A model generated the notes under the pieces. The model ran no database searches. It saw nothing but the letters and a program-made list of their open reading frames with translations, and was not told the DNA's origin. 64,000 nt of DNA from Tigriopus japonicus (taxonomy: Eukaryota > Arthropoda > Copepoda > Harpacticoida > Harpacticidae), in the NCBI GenBank assembly GCA_010645155.1, contig CM021320.1:8467711-8531710 (forward strand), in the 5' to 3' direction. How positions within the stretch are numbered: position 1 is the first letter of the stretch; the number at the start of each line of letters is the position of its first letter. Below are positions 34,001 through 46,555 of this stretch, piece after piece. Position numbers and translations under genes: made by a program.

Positions 34001-36851
34001 TAGCTTGGGCACTAAATGAGATTTCCCTTGGGCTCCCTGATCTGACTGGAAGCAACTTTGGCGGGCGTTGGAAGCAGCTGAATGAAAAGTGAGATTCGGA
34101 TCAACAACCCACGTGCCGTGATAATAGTGGGGGAAAATACTTCATTTAGCCATGGGAAGCTTATTTCGTTTCAAACAAGGCCAACCTTGACAATGAAGTT
34201 TTGTTCAAGTTATGATTGCTCCAAACTTGAGACCTATAACTCATATTTCACGAGCCTTTGCCTCTGTTTCTCAAAGCTCAACCCGGCCGAGAGAGAGTGT
34301 TTGAGAAAAATCTCGTCATCAAAATTCCTGGTAGAAAATTACAAAATTCCGTCTTTACCAGCCAGCTATCATAATTCAGACATGACACAATCATCAATAA
34401 GGCCATTGCCCATATTCTATCACAAGCGAAACCTTCAAAAACACAACCTCCTCCTAACTAAAAAAACACAAATCTCCGACATCTAATGTGTAAAAGAACC
34501 ACTCCAAAAGCAATTTGCCTTTCCAGGGACACAAAAGGCCCATGCAAGGGCGATGTTCTCCTCCTATGATCATATATGAGTCAGATTTCTTCGCTGAATC
34601 ATTACTTTTCCTCAAGTTTTAATTCATCTGCTTAAAAGATGAGAAATAATTGTTTACATTTTCGGTAATGAACGGCGGCCGTCCATACTGGACCATCGCT
34701 CATCGCCGAGATTGGCTGCACCAGTATTTCACTGGCAAAAAGCCAAGGGATTTCCAAAGGAGCCTCTTGCGTTGAATAAGTTGTCGTTTATGTGTGAAGG
34801 AATTTTCGAACAGTGTCCGAGAGGCAACAATCCCCGACAAAGTGGAGAAGAATGAGAGGAGGATGAGCTCGACTGTTGATTGGAGTCTAATGTCTTTTGA
34901 CCATTGGATGGAGGAAGAAGAAATTCCTTCCCTAGGTAGGTTTCGATGATTAGTCCAAAGCTTCTCCGAGGCCAACGGGCCTACCACAGGAAGGTAAAAC
35001 ACATTTCGGGAATGTTTCTAGAATGCCCGAAGATGAGGTCAAGATCATTTGTCATGAGGGTATATATATGCTCACACAGATATATCCACCGAGAGTTTCA
35101 ATACGTTGCAATCAACATGGGTATACTTAATCTTAAGAAACATTTCAAGCTTAGACAAAAGCCGAAAGAACCTTGAGTCATCGATTTCGAACTCAAAGGT
35201 GAACGATAATCCCAGCGATGTACGTAAATAGATTTGCTCGGCCAAAGGTACGTTAGCTCGTAAATAATATTAGTGCTATTTCTACCACCTCTGAGCGATG
35301 TTGATTTCCTGGGACGTCGAAAAAAATTGTGTGGTTCGTCATGGAAACCCCCCTTTTACGATGATGCATGGATGATGGCCCAGTTTTTTTTCTTCTTCTC
35401 CTCCTCTTGTGTTCTACCAAAGGCAAATAGCCAAGCCATTATCTTGTGCCAGTACTAATTTAGTTATCCTCTTTACAGTAAATTTATGCATAGCTCCTAA
35501 GAATGATGGGCCCTTAATGCATTAATCAATTCAAAACTGACAGAACTGGAGCGGCCTCGATCAGCCCGATCGGCCCGACGGGAAAATGGTTCATCTCAAG
35601 TTGTGATGTATCACCCCAAAATGCTTTGGATCCTCATGCATAAACATAGTGCACAGTTCACATATACACACACACAAATATGAACTGTACAGTACTACAC
35701 AAACACTTGCCGACAAGCCAAAAAAACACCTCTTTGTCGCAAGAAATCCACGGCTTCGTCGTTCAAAAATTACGAAGGTGTTCATGGCCCGAAAAGCAAT
35801 TATATGTTGTTTTTGTTGGATTGATAACCATGACAAATGTCTAGAAACAGATGTGTGGCTCATGAAGATTCTTGCGAATCTTGAAATTTTAGGACGAGTC
35901 TTTGCCAATCTTCATGAAAAGGCCGTTTGCCTGGATGAGAATTGGCTTGGCCATTTGGAGCAATCCACTTGAATCGGCGATTAGGCTTCCGTATGGAGAA
36001 AATCTGTCATAAAATGCCTCACTTCGTTTGCTTGAGTAAACAAACCATTTCATTCAATTGCCGAGTGTAATCAAATTTTGCTCCAACCATTATCTTTCTT
36101 CTCCTCGCTTTTTTATTTTACTCGATTGTTCCATAAAATCAATTTGAGCGAGTGCCTCATTTGATGCTTCAAGTGGAACCAAGGATACCATCAAAATGTT
36201 AATTTCTTTCTTGCTCCCTTTGTAAAATATCGCCACACCTATAAAGATAGAATCACTTGTTCCACACCTCAACCCATATCATCTGGACCCAATAAATGAT
36301 TATGGAGACCTGAAAACCCATATGATTATTTCAGTGCCCCTTTTCCTTGAGAGCATCCAATTCAAAAGCGGTGCCCAATTCTGAATGTTTGGTCCATTCA
36401 GGTGGATCCATGTACTTCATGAAAAGAGGAGACATGATCCCGTGGAACGATGTCCATTGACAAGGCTCCCCACCACTTTATACATATAAATCAAATCCTC
36501 TGTGTCTTCACAATAAGCAAGGCATCCGTACGTTTGTATCCTGCTTTTCCCCGGGGGCTTTGTGTCCTCGATTGCTCTGCAGATCCTTACAGGATCCACA
36601 AGCGGACCTCTTCAAATCTGTATTGCATAATGAGAAAACGAGAAGAGGGCCTTAAGGATGGAACACGGTGTGCATGGCTGGCGACTACTTCGACAGAAAC
36701 CAGATGGACTTCCTCTCCTCCATCCTTTACTCTGCTCCTCGGTCTGAAGTCATAGTTTTCTAATATTCTCAGCAACAGCGGCAATTTCCATGAAAAGATT
36801 TCCCGTCTGTTTCTCGGAATGTTTAGAGAGTTGCTGCACGTGGTGCGAGAT

Positions 36852-36892
36852 GGTGTGTCTGTGTGTGAGTCTGTAGATATGTGTGTGTGTCT
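36852..36892. repeat. Imperfect (GT)n microsatellite
   Basis: Interrupted TG repeats on the plus strand. Confidence 0.75.
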
Positions 36893-38920
36893 CCCTTCGA
36901 TTTGAGCTCTGAATCTTTCAGCTACACTGAGGATTTCATAAACCCCATTTTGCCGTTCTGGGAAGAATACATTATGTATATCGAGCTAAGAGGTGCCTTC
37001 TTACAAATACTATTTTTTCGGCCATGTTTGTCTGGTGAAACAGACGAGTTTAGGGTAAAATTTATATTAAAGCTGCAAGTATAACTGACTTCATTTTTTG
37101 TGCTAATGTTTATGTTTTATTGAAGATGTAGGAGTTTTTATCCGTTCAGATTTTCGGTGATTGTTTCGTATAATTTTCGAAAGGGTTATCTCTAGAATGA
37201 ATGCAAAAGTAACAAAATTGGGGAAATTTATGCGTTAATGCAAAGAAAACTGGTTTTAAGATTATAAGATCGTTTTTAAAAAATCAAGGGACTTGAAAAA
37301 AAAATCGCAAGAAAAGTAGGCTCAATCCTTTTGCCTTTTGTGTCTTGAACTGTACTGTATGTTGCTGGTTCACAAACGTTCTGAGAGGGGATTTGAAGAA
37401 AGGCAAGATTTGAATATAAATTGTTCTCTTCTCGTTTCATCGCATAAAATTGGATTGAACGACTTCGTTGTTGAAGCAAATAAGAAAATATTGCTCTTTT
37501 TCTTTCTGGTTGTTCCTCAGAAAAGGGCTCTGGGTGAGTCTCCAGCAGGAAATCACACCCCAACAATTGAAATTCAATCTGAACTCAGGAAAGCCACCAC
37601 CAACCAAAAAACCCTTGGAACATATTCTCCGAATGCCAATGGTTATGAAAACAAAACAAACCTTTTCAACCTTCATGCCAAATCAAATGCTTTTGAAATC
37701 CAACCACCTCATGCTCCACTTTCGTAAATCCTATTTTAAGAGGTGAATCAAACACCATTCAATGTCCCTCCGTTTCACGTTCAAGTTAGCTATGGTTCTC
37801 ATTCGATTGGTTCGATCTCTTTCGTGGCGGGTTTTTCCCTTCAAACCAAGGTGGTTTTGGCACCCGCCAAGAAATTGTCACTTTTTGACCTGGAACCATT
37901 CAAAGCGCTCAGCAGGCGACATCACCGAGCACAGAGGGAGATGTATTCATTTCCAAATTAACTAATTTCGTGGCCATCCACGCGTCTCCTTGCCCAAAAG
38001 TACAAGCTCAAGTTCGGGAAAAGAATTCATCCGAGTATTCATGCTAATTTATCAGGGATGACCGCCAATCTTGATCTCGAAAGAAGGTACGCTGAACGAT
38101 TAAAACATTAGAAGAATCGGCGAGAGTACAAGCCATCCGTTAACTCGGTCGTGATCAACATTTCAAGAGAAATAATTGAAAAAGTTTTAATGGAATTTCG
38201 TCCACAGAGAGGAGCACATAATTCACTTTGGAAAAAAGAGATTAATGTTCGGGAATTTAGCAAGTAAACCCACATGTTGATGATGGTCACCCCGAGCTCC
38301 GTGGAGTTCATCATGGTTGGAATTCCACCTTCGCTGAGGAAGAAGTGAGTGAACTTTTGGACAATTTAATCTCCCATAAATTGAAAAATCACCATTATTC
38401 TTCTTCTTCTTCATAGTCTTCCCATGAGAAATGAACAAAGAAGAGTCCATTGGTCTGTCCTTCAGGCCAAAGAGAGCTCAATACATACAGAGAGATTTGA
38501 GATGTCGTTCAGTAAAACCTTGTTGGTTTGGGTTTCGACTGGCTCTCTTTGGTCAATTGTTCTCATCGTTTCTTTGTTTCCAATTGCCTTATTTTTCTGC
38601 CCAGTTTTATTTTCAATTGACAGACAGCTGTCCAATAATTTCCTAATAACAGCTCTTTGGAAGAGAAAAAAACGAGCTAGTCCCTATAATTGAACAAAAA
38701 ACCCGACTTTTAGGAGGTCGGTAAAAAAGAGAGAATTTCCAAGGAGTCGCGTTGCGCGAAAGTTGGAAATCAAGCTCTTTGAGCTCCTGCTGGATTCTTC
38801 CTTGACCACAGGGGCAAATTCCTCTCTAGCGGGACCTTTCAGAAGTTCTTCAGAGCTACCACAAACATTGATATGTTCATTGTCGTAACAGACCACGAGA
38901 TTATCTGATTCTCTTTAACC

Positions 38921-39145
38921 ATGGGAAGACATCTTCTTTTGGTTCGAGAGACAGGATTGTTGTACTATCTGTTATTGACCGGTCGATCATTGGTGTTGAG
39001 TTGGTCGGTGATGATTATTTGTGGACTCACATTGATCCGAGAAGGTCACGCTAGGATTCATGACATTGGAAAAACCGGTCACACAAGGCAGAGCAAAAAT
39101 AAATACCAGCGAACATTTATGAAAAATGGTCTTCGAGGACCGTGA
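38921..39145 (+). CDS. Small ORF with one membrane-like segment
   Basis: 74 codons. The start has an ideal context (AACCATGGG). A hydrophobic stretch LVLSWSVMIICGLTLI is followed by a basic tail with KTGHTRQSKNKYQRTF. It could be a single-pass small protein or a first exon. The length is within chance expectation. Confidence 0.22.
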   Translation: MGRHLLLVRETGLLYYLLLTGRSLVLSWSVMIICGLTLIREGHARIHDIGKTGHTRQSKNKYQRTFMKNGLRGP

Positions 39146-39862
39146 ATGTAGGAAACACCGGGGACGAAGCCATTTCCTTTGGGCTTCCCCCTCTCACCAC
39201 TCGATACTCAGGGACGCCCATTTTCACTCATTTCAAATACGATATTTAAGGTATTAGAAAAATGGTTGATTTATAATCGAACGATTCGTGGGCAAAATGT
39301 CTGTTGGAAAAGCTGCCAGCTGCGATGAAGAACAGCGTTGTTCTTCATAGGCAACCCTGAGCTGAGCAGCTACAGAAAAGTGGAAAGAGAACACATTCCT
39401 AGCTTTCATTAAAAATATTTTTCGCATTGCTCGCGTTGATAAATGATGCAATCTTTGTCATATATTAATGTTAGTTTTTTTCTCGGGTTTTTGGGTGGAA
39501 TTTTTAATAGCCGACTTGAATCTAACCTAATTTTGAAAAGGCAGGTCGATTTCGTGCATTGGACTTGGTTCGCCTTGACCTTTCGTTAAGTATTGAATAA
39601 ACGAGGAGAGGGAAAAAAGATGAGGTTTCTGATTTAATCGGACGATGCGGAAAGAATGCGATTTTTATCAAGGGTCCCAAAAGTGTTTTTGATATATCAC
39701 GACATGGGTTAATTTCTTTGGCTTTTAGACGCAAATCCTTTGGAAAGGGATCGGCTCGAAATATGTAAATATTTAGTGATCATTTGAAAAGAAAGGCTCA
39801 GTTTTATGCAAAAATCGGTTTTGAATTGTTAATGAGATGCAAAAATAATTCAACATGCATCT

Positions 39863-40003
39863 CAGGGGTGCCATTAAGAGCAATTGTTTTCAATTCGAAA
39901 TGATTTTGTCAGAAAAAATATGTTTCCCTGGATGCCTTAAAAGTCCGAGGTCTGAATTATGTGGGTACACGTAGGTGGAAAACGTGTCTATTTGGCAACC
40001 CTG
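39863..40003. mobile_element. Possible small hAT-like remnant, 141 bp
   Basis: The left end CAGGGGTGCCATTAAGAG and the reverse complement of the right end CAGGGTTGCCAAATAGAC agree at 13 of 18 positions and start with the hAT-like CAGGG. The flanking octamers (ATGCATCT, ATCATCGA) do not match, so the evidence for insertion is incomplete. Confidence 0.2.
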
Positions 40004-40302
40004 ATCATCGAGGGCCAAAATCATCACACTAGAACAAGTCCTCTTTAGAGGCATTTACATTTTTATGGTGTTTGAGGAATTTATTAGGAAACTGTTTGCA
40101 TTTATTATCAAACAATCTAATACTGTCGATGTAATCAAGATCGAGAAATTTCTCCTCAACAAAATCATGTGTGAACACTATTCTTTTCCAAAAACCATAC
40201 TTTTCGTAGTTCCAAACTCTCCCCTTCAAATCAAGAAACAATCCAAGGCTGGATGTGAATTTTATGGGTAGTTTTATGTGAAGTGGCATCACTGCCTTTT
40301 GG

Positions 40303-40683
40303 ATGGTGCCCAGACTTGGAATCGAAAAAAAAGAATCACCCCAAATCCCTGTCAACCGAATTCAATCCCATTTAAGAACCATGTTTCTTGCCGTCTCTTT
40401 CATTCATGTCGGACCAAAATCCGGGCGATTCGCCGATGAAGAGATAACAACAAATTTGCATGGTCGTAATTTATCCCTGACAAAGCCAGAAAGGGAATGT
40501 TATTGCTTGATCAGAGGGATGATATGTACCTCGCCAACGATGCGATCAAGCTTGGGACAAACCCGAATTTATTTCTATGACCCACGGATCGAACAAGCCT
40601 TGGATAAGATCTCGGTTCACCTGTCCAATCCAAGGGTGAATTATACAAACGGAAAATGCAGACGAGGCAAGTGCTCTTCTTGA
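40303..40683 (+). CDS. ORF of 126 codons upstream of the 41-kb exon chain, frame uncertain
   Basis: Reads MVPRLGIEKKESPQIPVN to RIEQALDKISVHLSNPRV with a Cys/Arg/Lys-rich end. Between 40500 and 40650 all three plus frames are open at once and look equally protein-like, so I cannot choose. A good GC-type donor (ACGAG|GCAAGT) lies at the end but is out of phase with the exon at 41004. Confidence 0.22.
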   Translation: MVPRLGIEKKESPQIPVNRIQSHLRTMFLAVSFIHVGPKSGRFADEEITTNLHGRNLSLTKPERECYCLIRGMICTSPTMRSSLGQTRIYFYDPRIEQALDKISVHLSNPRVNYTNGKCRRGKCSS

Positions 40684-41003
40684 GCTCTCGTTTGGAATTG
40701 TGTAGGATAATTGAGACCACTTAAATTGGCAAGTCGTCCAGCTCGTTCTTTCTGTTGTGACGGCTGTCTTTGTGTGCGCTTGAATGGATTGTGATTTCTC
40801 TATTTGGACAATGGAGACAATTTGAGGGCTTGAAGCTCTTGATCTCCTAATGGTTATGACAAGCGTGTATGTACCAGTGCCACTTTTTGGGGATTGAACA
40901 CTGCACAGACTCTCTTAGTCCTTTCAAGTTATTTTGTCTTTTTATATAACCAACCCGAAACCACCCCGAATCCGAGTGTTATGAAGTTGTTTTAACTATG
41001 CAG

Positions 41004-41100
41004 GATAGGAATGCTCAATGAACTTGACGAAGAGGAGAAGCTCCCCATGATTTTGGGCGGTATACCCAAACTCAAGAGTCTCTCGCCCATCTACAGCTCA
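41004..41100 (+). CDS. Internal coding exon, gene not recognised (exon A of a three-exon chain)
   Basis: Acceptor TAACTATGCAG at 40993-41003, donor TCA|GTGAGT at 41101. One frame is open and reads (x)IGM then LNELDEEEKLPMILGG and IPKLKSLSPIYSS. Codons are strongly C/G-ending (CTC, CCC, ATC, AAG, GAG), matching the TOX and 16.8-kb genes. The exon enters needing two bases from the previous exon and leaves in phase 0. The product is acidic then basic and probably cytosolic or nuclear; I do not recognise the family. The preceding exon could not be fixed: several frames remain open in 40.3-40.7 kb. Confidence 0.55.
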
Positions 41101-41740
41101 GTGAGTGCGTGCGTGTGCGTGCCTGCTTTGGATATGGGCATTTCTTGAGGAGTTTCGAGTTATGTGACTACCATGAAGATGTTATCGACAAGAATTGTTT
41201 GTAAATCATGATGTTCCGCGAACGCTTGGGCCAATTTCATAGATGTAACTGAGCTAGAGATTTGACCAAGGCAACGAAGTAGAACTCGGGTTTGTGCAAA
41301 TCTGTGACATGAACAGAGTGGAGGTAATGAAGTTGTTTGTGCTCAAATCACGTGTACACAAAGATTTGCCATTTTATGAGAGGGAGAGAGAAGAGGAATT
41401 TATCGGCATCCTCCCAATTCAGTCTTTATTGGCGACTGTCGGCGAGCAAAGGCATCGAGATTTACACATTGGACATCATTCCTCGGACATGAAAAAAGAG
41501 GGGATTCAACCGGCATAAATCTTCACTTCCAATCCATACCAAAATCATCGAGGCTTTGGCAAATCAGAGGGGAAAAATGTAAGGACTCATGTGGCAAATC
41601 CTTTTAATTTAATGTTCCTGGCGTGAATTGCAAATCAGATGATCGTCGAATTAGCCATTGATGTTTGAGTCCACCAACCGTAATGGTGTCGACCCCCATC
41701 AAACCAAGTTAAATGGCATTAAGTTCTCGTTAATTCCGAG

Positions 41741-41802
41741 CAAATGAACGAGAGTGGATCCATCCGAGTCCCGTGGTCCAGATGGTTCATGGCATGCTTG
41801 AT
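41741..41802 (+). CDS. Candidate internal exon (exon B of the same chain)
   Basis: Acceptor TTCTCGTTAATTCCGAG, donor TTGAT|GTAGTG. The exon enters in phase 0, as required by the exon ending at 41100, and leaves in phase 2, as required by the exon starting at 41895. It reads QMNESGSIRVPWSRWFMACL. The donor is weak (GTAGTG), so this joining is an inference from matching phase. Confidence 0.35.
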
Positions 41803-41894
41803 GTAGTGTAAATACTTTTGGAACTGATCCCTCAACCACGCTCGCTCTGACCCTCAATCATTGTCATGGGCGAGTTTTTACCATTGTGTTCCAG

Positions 41895-41970
41895 AAGGGA
41901 TCGAGCTAAAAAGCGGAACGATCCACAGATATGGGAACAGACTCTTCAGAGGTTATTGGAAATGGGATAA
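41895..41970 (+). CDS. Candidate terminal exon (exon C of the same chain)
   Basis: A strong acceptor TTTACCATTGTGTTCCAG precedes a frame reading RDRAKKRNDPQIWEQTLQRL followed by LEMG and a TAA at 41968-41970. An AATAAA at 42212-42217 could serve for polyadenylation. The charged helical tail is plausible as a C-terminus. The family is not recognised. Confidence 0.45.
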
Positions 41971-42235
41971 AGGATAAGGAACGAGCCTTCAAAGGAAGAG
42001 TTCCCCCCAAGTTAGTTTGATGTGACTTTGAGAGATTCCATAAGGTTTGAGTTGTGACGATTTAAAGTCATGGCACGTCTGTGAATCAACGTAAAAGCAC
42101 AGATATGGGCGAGGAAGGAGAGAGACACAGATAAAACAAGATGATCCACTTTTGGACTGTTTTCTCATCTCGGAGTGTGATAAGAGATCAATCTTGGAAC
42201 AAATCATCATCAATAAAAAGCAGAACGAAAATCTA

Positions 42236-42392
42236 TACATCATCATCATCATCCACTTCTTCTCGTCCAAATCTCGTCGTGGGATCTGTCTTCATGAAGA
42301 ACAGTGAACTGGCACTTTTGCACCTAGAGATCTCATCATCATCATCATCACTACTACAACCACCACTATTACAGCAACTACCACCACCATTA
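42236..42392. repeat. Clustered ATC / ACC trinucleotide repeats
   Basis: CAT/ATC runs at about 42239-42253 and 42333-42350, followed by TAC/ACC-rich sequence. They lie just 3' of the three-exon chain and its AATAAA. They give an artefactual poly-Asp minus-strand ORF. Confidence 0.75.
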
Positions 42393-43540
42393 TGATGATT
42401 AGTACTAACATCCATATTTTTGCATTGATCTTCACTTCCCGTCAAAACCCATTCCAGAAAAGTTCACGAGCATCATTCATTGAGCAGCCAAAGAGCTCAC
42501 TTAGGTCAGGGCTTTGGAAGCCATTGGATTTCTTCTCATTTATTGATATCATAGATATTAGTTGGCCATGATGCGTCAGTTTTCCCTTGTTTAATGTGTT
42601 TATGCTGCGTAACGATGGCATGAACAAAAACTCCCGACCAGCTACCAACATCAAAATCCATCACAATCAATGAACCATTAATCCGATTCTAAAGCTTGAT
42701 TTACCCTCATTTTTATGGAACAAGGGAATATTAGATATGAAGACTGGGGTATTTCTCGGGGCTACATTTACATTGGTGGCCCTGTCTGGTCGGTGATGGG
42801 CAAGTGTTTGGACAACTCACAATCTCCTGAAGAGAAAAGAATCATTTTAGTTTGCTTCTAATGAGCTCCGTAATCTAACAAGTCATCTTTAAATCCTCGT
42901 CGGTTCTCGTTGAGCTCGCTCAAAGTTAGTTATAAGCAGTACGTCTGAGTGAGTCGGGAGAGTGAGCCCATATTAGTTTAGTGTACCTCTTGGGTCGTCG
43001 TCAGTGTTCGTGGCTTTGATGGAAGTAGGACAAGGCGATGTGAATGAAGTAACAGCAACAAAAGCGATGGATTGATACAAGAGATAAACTAAGGGGAGTA
43101 GTGCTTCTTCATGCCAGGCGATGGATGGTTCAATGTATGTAGTTCAGTGGAGTATCGTAGAAGCACTACATACACATAATGGCCTGTCTTGATATCTTCA
43201 TGAATAGGATCCTCTTTTCTCGCTCGGAATTAGTCCCAACAATGGGCCAGAGCTTGAAGAAGGGGGTTGGTTGCTTTTGGTCAACCCAACCAACATGCTC
43301 CGTGGGCAAAAGTGTGGGAATAGAGGAACTTGAGCTTGGAGAAGAAGCAATAAGCCATCTCATTTCTTGAAAGTATATGCACAGCCACTTCTTCGTCTTT
43401 CTCGTTCCACTAAGATGTATGTCTATGTATGTAGCATGTACAGAAGTACGTCGACCAGACAGAACCGAGGACGAGCAACTACTGTCTTCCGTTTTTCCTT
43501 GTTCCCTGGTTCTTGTCTTGGTTCCAATCTTGGGTAATAG

Positions 43541-43693
43541 CCATCGTACTACGATATTGTAAAGCAAAGGGAACAATGTAAGTCCGTAACCCACCAGTCA
43601 TTTCAAAGACAATCAGGTTCGATGAACTTGGCACAGACACCTAGTGGTTCATGGAAATTGGAGGACAACTCCATCTCTATGACCATCATTCCA
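43541..43693 (+). CDS. Candidate internal exon, 51 codons, gene not recognised
   Basis: The acceptor follows a pyrimidine-rich run (GGTTCCAATCTTGGGTAATAG); the donor is CCA|GTAAGTGG. The exon is open in phase 0 at both ends and reads PSYYDIVKQREQCKSV at its start and SGSWKLEDNSISMTIIP at its end. It pairs in phase with the exon at 44014. Third positions are more AT-rich than in the TOX gene, which lowers confidence. A minus-strand ORF of 142 codons overlaps its 5' part; I cannot exclude that strand. Confidence 0.33.
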
Positions 43694-44013
43694 GTAAGTG
43701 GTTAGTTTTACTTGCCTGATGCTATGTGGAGCATTTTTTATGCATGCAAACTTTTCTTCCCTCTTCTTTATGGCACATGTCACGCTCGAACTTTACCGAA
43801 AACGGGATGGTCTTTCGGGTGCTCCGCCAATTTTGGCCACGACGCTCGCTTGCATAATGAGAAGGCCAAACGACCGTCCAGCACAACCAAGACTCAAGGC
43901 TATTCAGACAAGAGAGGTTCTCTAGGAAGGCTCTTCAAACTCATGGCAGTCTTTCGTTCCTCTCTCTTCATTTGACATCACTCCTCTCATCTGATCTTCT
44001 TTGTCCTTTTCAG

Positions 44014-44121
44014 TCGCACATGGAGTCAAAAATTGGAAGAAGAGTAAATTTAGAGACACATTGTCCTTTTGGATTTGCTTTCAAAGTCACGTACGCTGTG
44101 ATTGAGTTGGATTTTGAATAA
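44014..44121 (+). CDS. Candidate terminal exon following 43541-43693
   Basis: The acceptor CTTCTTTGTCCTTTTCAG is the best pyrimidine tract in this part of the window. From it a phase-0 frame reads SHMESKIGRRVNLETHCPFG and continues to VIELDFE and a TAA at 44119-44121. An AATAAA at 44117-44122 overlaps the stop codon. Joined to the upstream candidate exon it gives a C-terminal segment of 86 residues of unknown family. Confidence 0.38.
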   Translation, partial: SHMESKIGRRVNLETHCPFGFAFKVTYAVIELDFE

Positions 44122-44554
44122 AAAAAATTTGGGTTCCAAGGAACGTTGGAATATAGCTTTATCAATACTTCATTTATCCTAGTAGTAAGTCGAGTTTGCA
44201 TTGATAAAACAATCATTTTTTTTCTTTCAAATTCCCAACCTTATCAAAATTGTGTCTCTTGACCAACGAGAAAAAAAATGAAAATACACAAATCATACCT
44301 TTCTTCTGTTAGTGCTCTCTTTTTCCATGTCAAAATCTCCCAACTTGTCTCCGAATGCGGATCTCTTTTTGTAGACCTCTAACGGGATGGTACTGTCAAG
44401 GATTCATGGAACTGGGGAGTAAAAAAGGCCATTCCTGCAAATTAGATAGCAATAAAGCTGGTTCTCATGTCCCCCAAGGGACCCTGGGAGCAAAGTAGAA
44501 AAATTTGTTAGCAAAATAAAAGCTCTCTGGAGAGAAATTCTTATCAAATGGGCG

Positions 44555-44582
44555 CTTCTTCTTCTTCTTCTCCTCCTCCTCC
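44555..44582. repeat. (CTT)n(CCT)n trinucleotide repeat
   Basis: Reads as a poly-Arg run in a minus-strand ORF (44601-44404), which is therefore rejected as a gene. Confidence 0.8.
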
Positions 44583-46538
44583 AGTGTTGTTCCACCACCA
44601 TTCCCAGTACTACAGAACAATGGAATCCACCACCTCCATATGTACGTAGTGCATTCAGCTGAGGGTGGCGAGCATATTACAAGGTCTAGGTTTGTCTTAT
44701 GGGATGAGGCTGGTTGAGGTCGGCCCTGGGGACTCTTCTACATCGTTTCTCTCGTCTCCGCGAGAATGGCGGGCTCAGCAGATGGCAGCAGAGACTAACT
44801 CAAACTCAAGACAAAACATCAATTATTCACATTAAACGACTTTTTTTAACTCCTTTTTCCCCGAGACTCCTGCTTGCTAGAGGTATTGCTCTACTAGCTA
44901 CCTAGTTCATCTGTGGCTGGTGCTCGAGAACAAATGTTCTCGGATGAAATAAGCTGAATATATATGCATGCAGAATTGTGGAATGGAGGAACCGACGAAG
45001 AATGGTATGGCGGTCTCCACTTAAGGGGAATGGAACAAAAACTTCCTTCATCATCAAAGTCGAGAGATGTCTTTGTGTGATTTCCAACCATTTGTTTCAG
45101 TACTTGGACACAATATGGGCGTAGGATAATCTACCCAAAGAGAGGAGAAGTGCCTGCGAGCAAAAGTGAGCTTTGGGTCCGGTGGATGAAATTGGAAGTT
45201 TTAACTTGATACATGGGCCATCCATGTTTCCGAAGGACTTTCCAACTTTCCTGTGTTGTAGGTCACTTGATTTTTTTTTATAGAGTCGGAAATGTGGACT
45301 CATTTGGTTGCGTTTGGAACGAAATGGATTTCCGACTTTTCGTTGTAATCCCGGTAAACATGATTATTTCCGTTCAGTAGACAGAAGAGAGATAGAGAGA
45401 AAGAGAAAAGCACTGAGTGAGTGAGGGAACTGTTTTCAAAAGCCCATAAAACAAATTTGAGGCAAATTGAATTTCTTTCAAAAGCTTTTTATCAATCAGA
45501 TTCCTTTTCTTGCACTCCACGTCTCGCTTTATCTCTTCAAGTTCTTTCGAAATCTTATTTTCCTAACATCACTTCCTCATAAAGAGACCCCAAATTGAGA
45601 TGCTGAACAGGGTGCCTTAAAGGCATTGAATGATTGTTGTTACCTGGGGCAGTCACATCTTAACGGGCACCATTGTCTTCATACACCCATAAAAAGGATT
45701 ACTAATTTCCGTGATATGAACATTGCACTTAAGCTCAATAGACACCCTGTGGTCGATGGATGGTTTGGCAGTCAGGTTCTTCGCGAGGCAACTTCTTCTC
45801 AAATGAAATATGATTGAATGTTTGAAAATAGTTTTCTTTTGCTTTCTTTTTCTCTCTCCCGGTAAAGTAGGGGATTTCCTCTTTTTCCAACCCTTATACG
45901 TACAGAAGGAGAAAGAGAAAGAGGGCCAAAGAGCCCAAAACTTTTTTGAAAGCAACTTAGATTGGAAAAAGCTTCTGAATTTTCAACAACTTCTTTTCAA
46001 TTTTCAATTTCTCTTTTGTTAGCCATGCTTGAATGGCAATTTCCTCAGAGCCAAGAACTGGGAACAAGACGATGAAGGAGAAGAAAAAAAGTAGAAGCAG
46101 AGGGAATGAGACCCAACCCACTTGGACATCGAAGGATATGCGCTTCTTTAACCCTTTTCTATTTGGAAAATTCACCTTTACCCATTGCTTTCAAAATATT
46201 AGTGCAAGTGTTATGCCTCATCCTTCAATATAATTTCTTGTCTTGAGTATCCCGATTAGAGTAGAATTAAATTTGAAAATACTGCACGGGCTTGAAAGGA
46301 TACAATCGAAAGAAGGAACCAACGCTCAATCGACAGAAGCAGCAACGGCGGTGGCAGTTCCAAATTCCAACCTGAATTCATATTTTGGAAGTCAGATCTG
46401 ATTTTGAAAGGAGAGGGGGAAAATGAAAGGGACTTGGACTCTGCTTGAATGGACAGGCAAATTAGACTCCTCGCACCCAAAGCCTACCAACACACACGCA
46501 CTCAATAATGGGATATTGTGGTAATACAGAGGGTATAC

Positions 46539-46555
46539 CATCCATCCATCCATCC
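46539..46555. repeat. (CATC)n microsatellite
   Basis: Four tandem CATC units. Confidence 0.75.

Larger units (their letters stand above)
30442..38920. other. Gene-poor interval
   Basis: Simple repeats at 31055, 33551 (CTTA) and 36852. ORFs of about 100-134 codons (34082-34486 +, 35649-35972 +, 37338-37727 +) are near the chance limit and show no domain. Large introns of an unseen gene are possible. Confidence 0.45.

Noticed and set aside
39208..39356. CAGGGACGCC / GGCAACCCTG as ends of another small hAT element
   Set aside because: Terminal similarity is limited to CAGGG..GCC and the flanking octamers do not match.
44404..44601. Minus-strand ORF with a poly-arginine run
   Set aside because: The run comes from a CTT/CCT microsatellite.
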